Assembly (NCBI GenBank): GCA_903879875.1
Contig: CAIRNC010000271.1
Location: forward strand, 1-7,488
DNA length: 7,488 nucleotides
Direction of reading: 5' to 3'
Source of the DNA: an uncultured Bacteroidota bacterium
GTDB taxonomy: Bacteria; Bacteroidota; Bacteroidia; Flavobacteriales; Flavobacteriaceae
The position numbers and the translations under genes were made by a program. Below the pieces are notes generated by a model. It worked only from the letters and a program-made list of their open reading frames with translations. It was not told the origin of the DNA and did no database searches. Positions 6,674 through 7,488 of this stretch are shown here, in pieces. Within the stretch, counting starts at the first letter, position 1, and every line of letters begins with the position of its first letter.

Positions 6674-7488
6674 ATGAAAAGAAAATTATTAACAATTATT
6701 TTATTAGTTGCGTTTAGCCACACAAAAGCACAAGTTATTCCAAATGGTGGATTTGAAATATGGACAAATCCAAATGGTTATAATGTGCCTGAAAGTTGGG
6801 GAAATATGAATGCTAAAACGGCATCTTCGAGTATATACACTTGTACAAAAGGCACACCGGGTAGTGTTGATGCTGCTTATTTGAAATTAATATCAAAAGC
6901 CGTTACGGGTATGGGTGTAGTTCCAGCTGTAGCTGTTAGTGGGACTCTAGACCCTGTTACAATGGCTTATGATAATGGTTTTGCAATAAACACAAGACCA
7001 ACTTCTTTGAGTGGAAAATGGCAATATATGGCTAATGGAAACGATGCAGCTGTTATCAAAGTATTTTTGACTCGATGGAATCCTACTACACAACTTCGAG
7101 AAACAGTTGGAACTATAAATCAAACATTGCCAGGAATGGTAATGGTTTGGGGGAATTTTAATTTTCCTATTACCTATACGAGTCCGGAAACACCAGATAG
7201 TTGTTTGATATACTTATCAGCAAGTGGGGCAACGCCAGAAGCAGGAAGTTATTTATATGTTGATGCTTTAAATTTGGTTGCCCCATTGGCAACTGAAAAC
7301 TTTAAAACTACCGCTGGTTTTTCTGTTTATCCAAATCCAGCTTCATCTAATTTGACATTAGATTTGTCAACTTTAAATGCTATTCCTGAAAGTATAAAAA
7401 TCAACGATTTGCAAGGAAAAATTGTTAGTGAAACAAAAAACATTACATCCGAAATTCAAAATATAGCACTTTCTAATTTAGCAAATGG
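6674..7488 (+). CDS. T9SS-secreted protein with PCMD/jelly-roll-like region and sorting domain (3' end missing)
   Basis: The visible 271 codons begin with a signal peptide, MKRKLLTIILLVAFSHTKA, with a likely cut before Gln20. An in-frame TAA at 6659-6661 rules out a longer start. The mature protein opens with IPNGGFEIW and PESWGNM. It continues with a beta-rich pattern (SGKWQYMANGNDAAVIKVFLTRW, then PDSCLIYLSAS, then GSYLYVDALNLV) typical of PCMD or related galactose-binding-like jelly rolls found in Bacteroidota secreted proteins. From about residue 217 the sequence FSVYPNPASSNLTLDL (Tyr219-Pro222) marks a type A T9SS sorting domain. This domain directs passage through the outer membrane and attachment or release at the surface. 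About 20 more residues are expected beyond the window. The ligand is unknown; carbohydrate binding is inferred only from fold resemblance. No catalytic motif is visible. The gene is co-directional with the cysteine-rich gene, but the 199-base gap suggests separate transcription. Confidence 0.85.
   Translation, partial: MKRKLLTIILLVAFSHTKAQVIPNGGFEIWTNPNGYNVPESWGNMNAKTASSSIYTCTKGTPGSVDAAYLKLISKAVTGMGVVPAVAVSGTLDPVTMAYDNGFAINTRPTSLSGKWQYMANGNDAAVIKVFLTRWNPTTQLRETVGTINQTLPGMVMVWGNFNFPITYTSPETPDSCLIYLSASGATPEAGSYLYVDALNLVAPLATENFKTTAGFSVYPNPASSNLTLDLSTLNAIPESIKINDLQGKIVSETKNITSEIQNIALSNLAN

Noticed and set aside
1..7488. Mobile element, defence island or novel multi-gene cassette
   Set aside because: No transposase, integrase, toxin-antitoxin pair, nuclease or reverse transcriptase motif was found in any frame, and the recognised genes are ordinary flavobacterial chromosome content.

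Overview
The window looks like chromosomal DNA of a Flavobacterium-type member of the Bacteroidota. The evidence is low GC with A/T-rich spacers, a TAnnTTTG-type -7 promoter box, no Shine-Dalgarno sequences before the starts, and a secreted protein ending in a type IX secretion (T9SS) C-terminal sorting domain.

Layout. Bases 1-5304 (minus strand) hold one very long open gene, with no stop in 1768 codons. It encodes a bacterial alpha-2-macroglobulin (A2M) lipoprotein with an intact CVEQ thioester motif, and its last part lies beyond base 1. A 179-base A/T-rich spacer carries repeated ATATTGYA words. Next, on the minus strand at 5484-5927, is tadA, the tRNA wobble adenosine deaminase. A 178-base divergent spacer separates tadA from a plus-strand gene at 6106-6474 for a small exported cysteine-rich protein. 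That gene has a perfect TATATTTG box only four bases before its ATG, so it may be transcribed without a leader. An 8-bp perfect inverted repeat lies over the expected -33 position. A 199-base spacer with two inverted repeats follows. The last gene, from 6674 to the window end and cut by it, encodes a T9SS-exported protein with an N-terminal PCMD/jelly-roll-like region.

How the genes relate. They do not form one pathway. tadA is a housekeeping translation gene. The A2M protein is an envelope-anchored protease trap. The cysteine-rich protein and the T9SS substrate are separate exported proteins, each probably with its own promoter. The common thread is the cell envelope: three of the four products carry export signals. 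I see no rRNA, tRNA, CRISPR array, insertion sequence, phage gene or defence cassette. I found no convincing new multi-gene system. The least explained item is the cysteine-rich protein with its compact promoter and operator-like palindrome.
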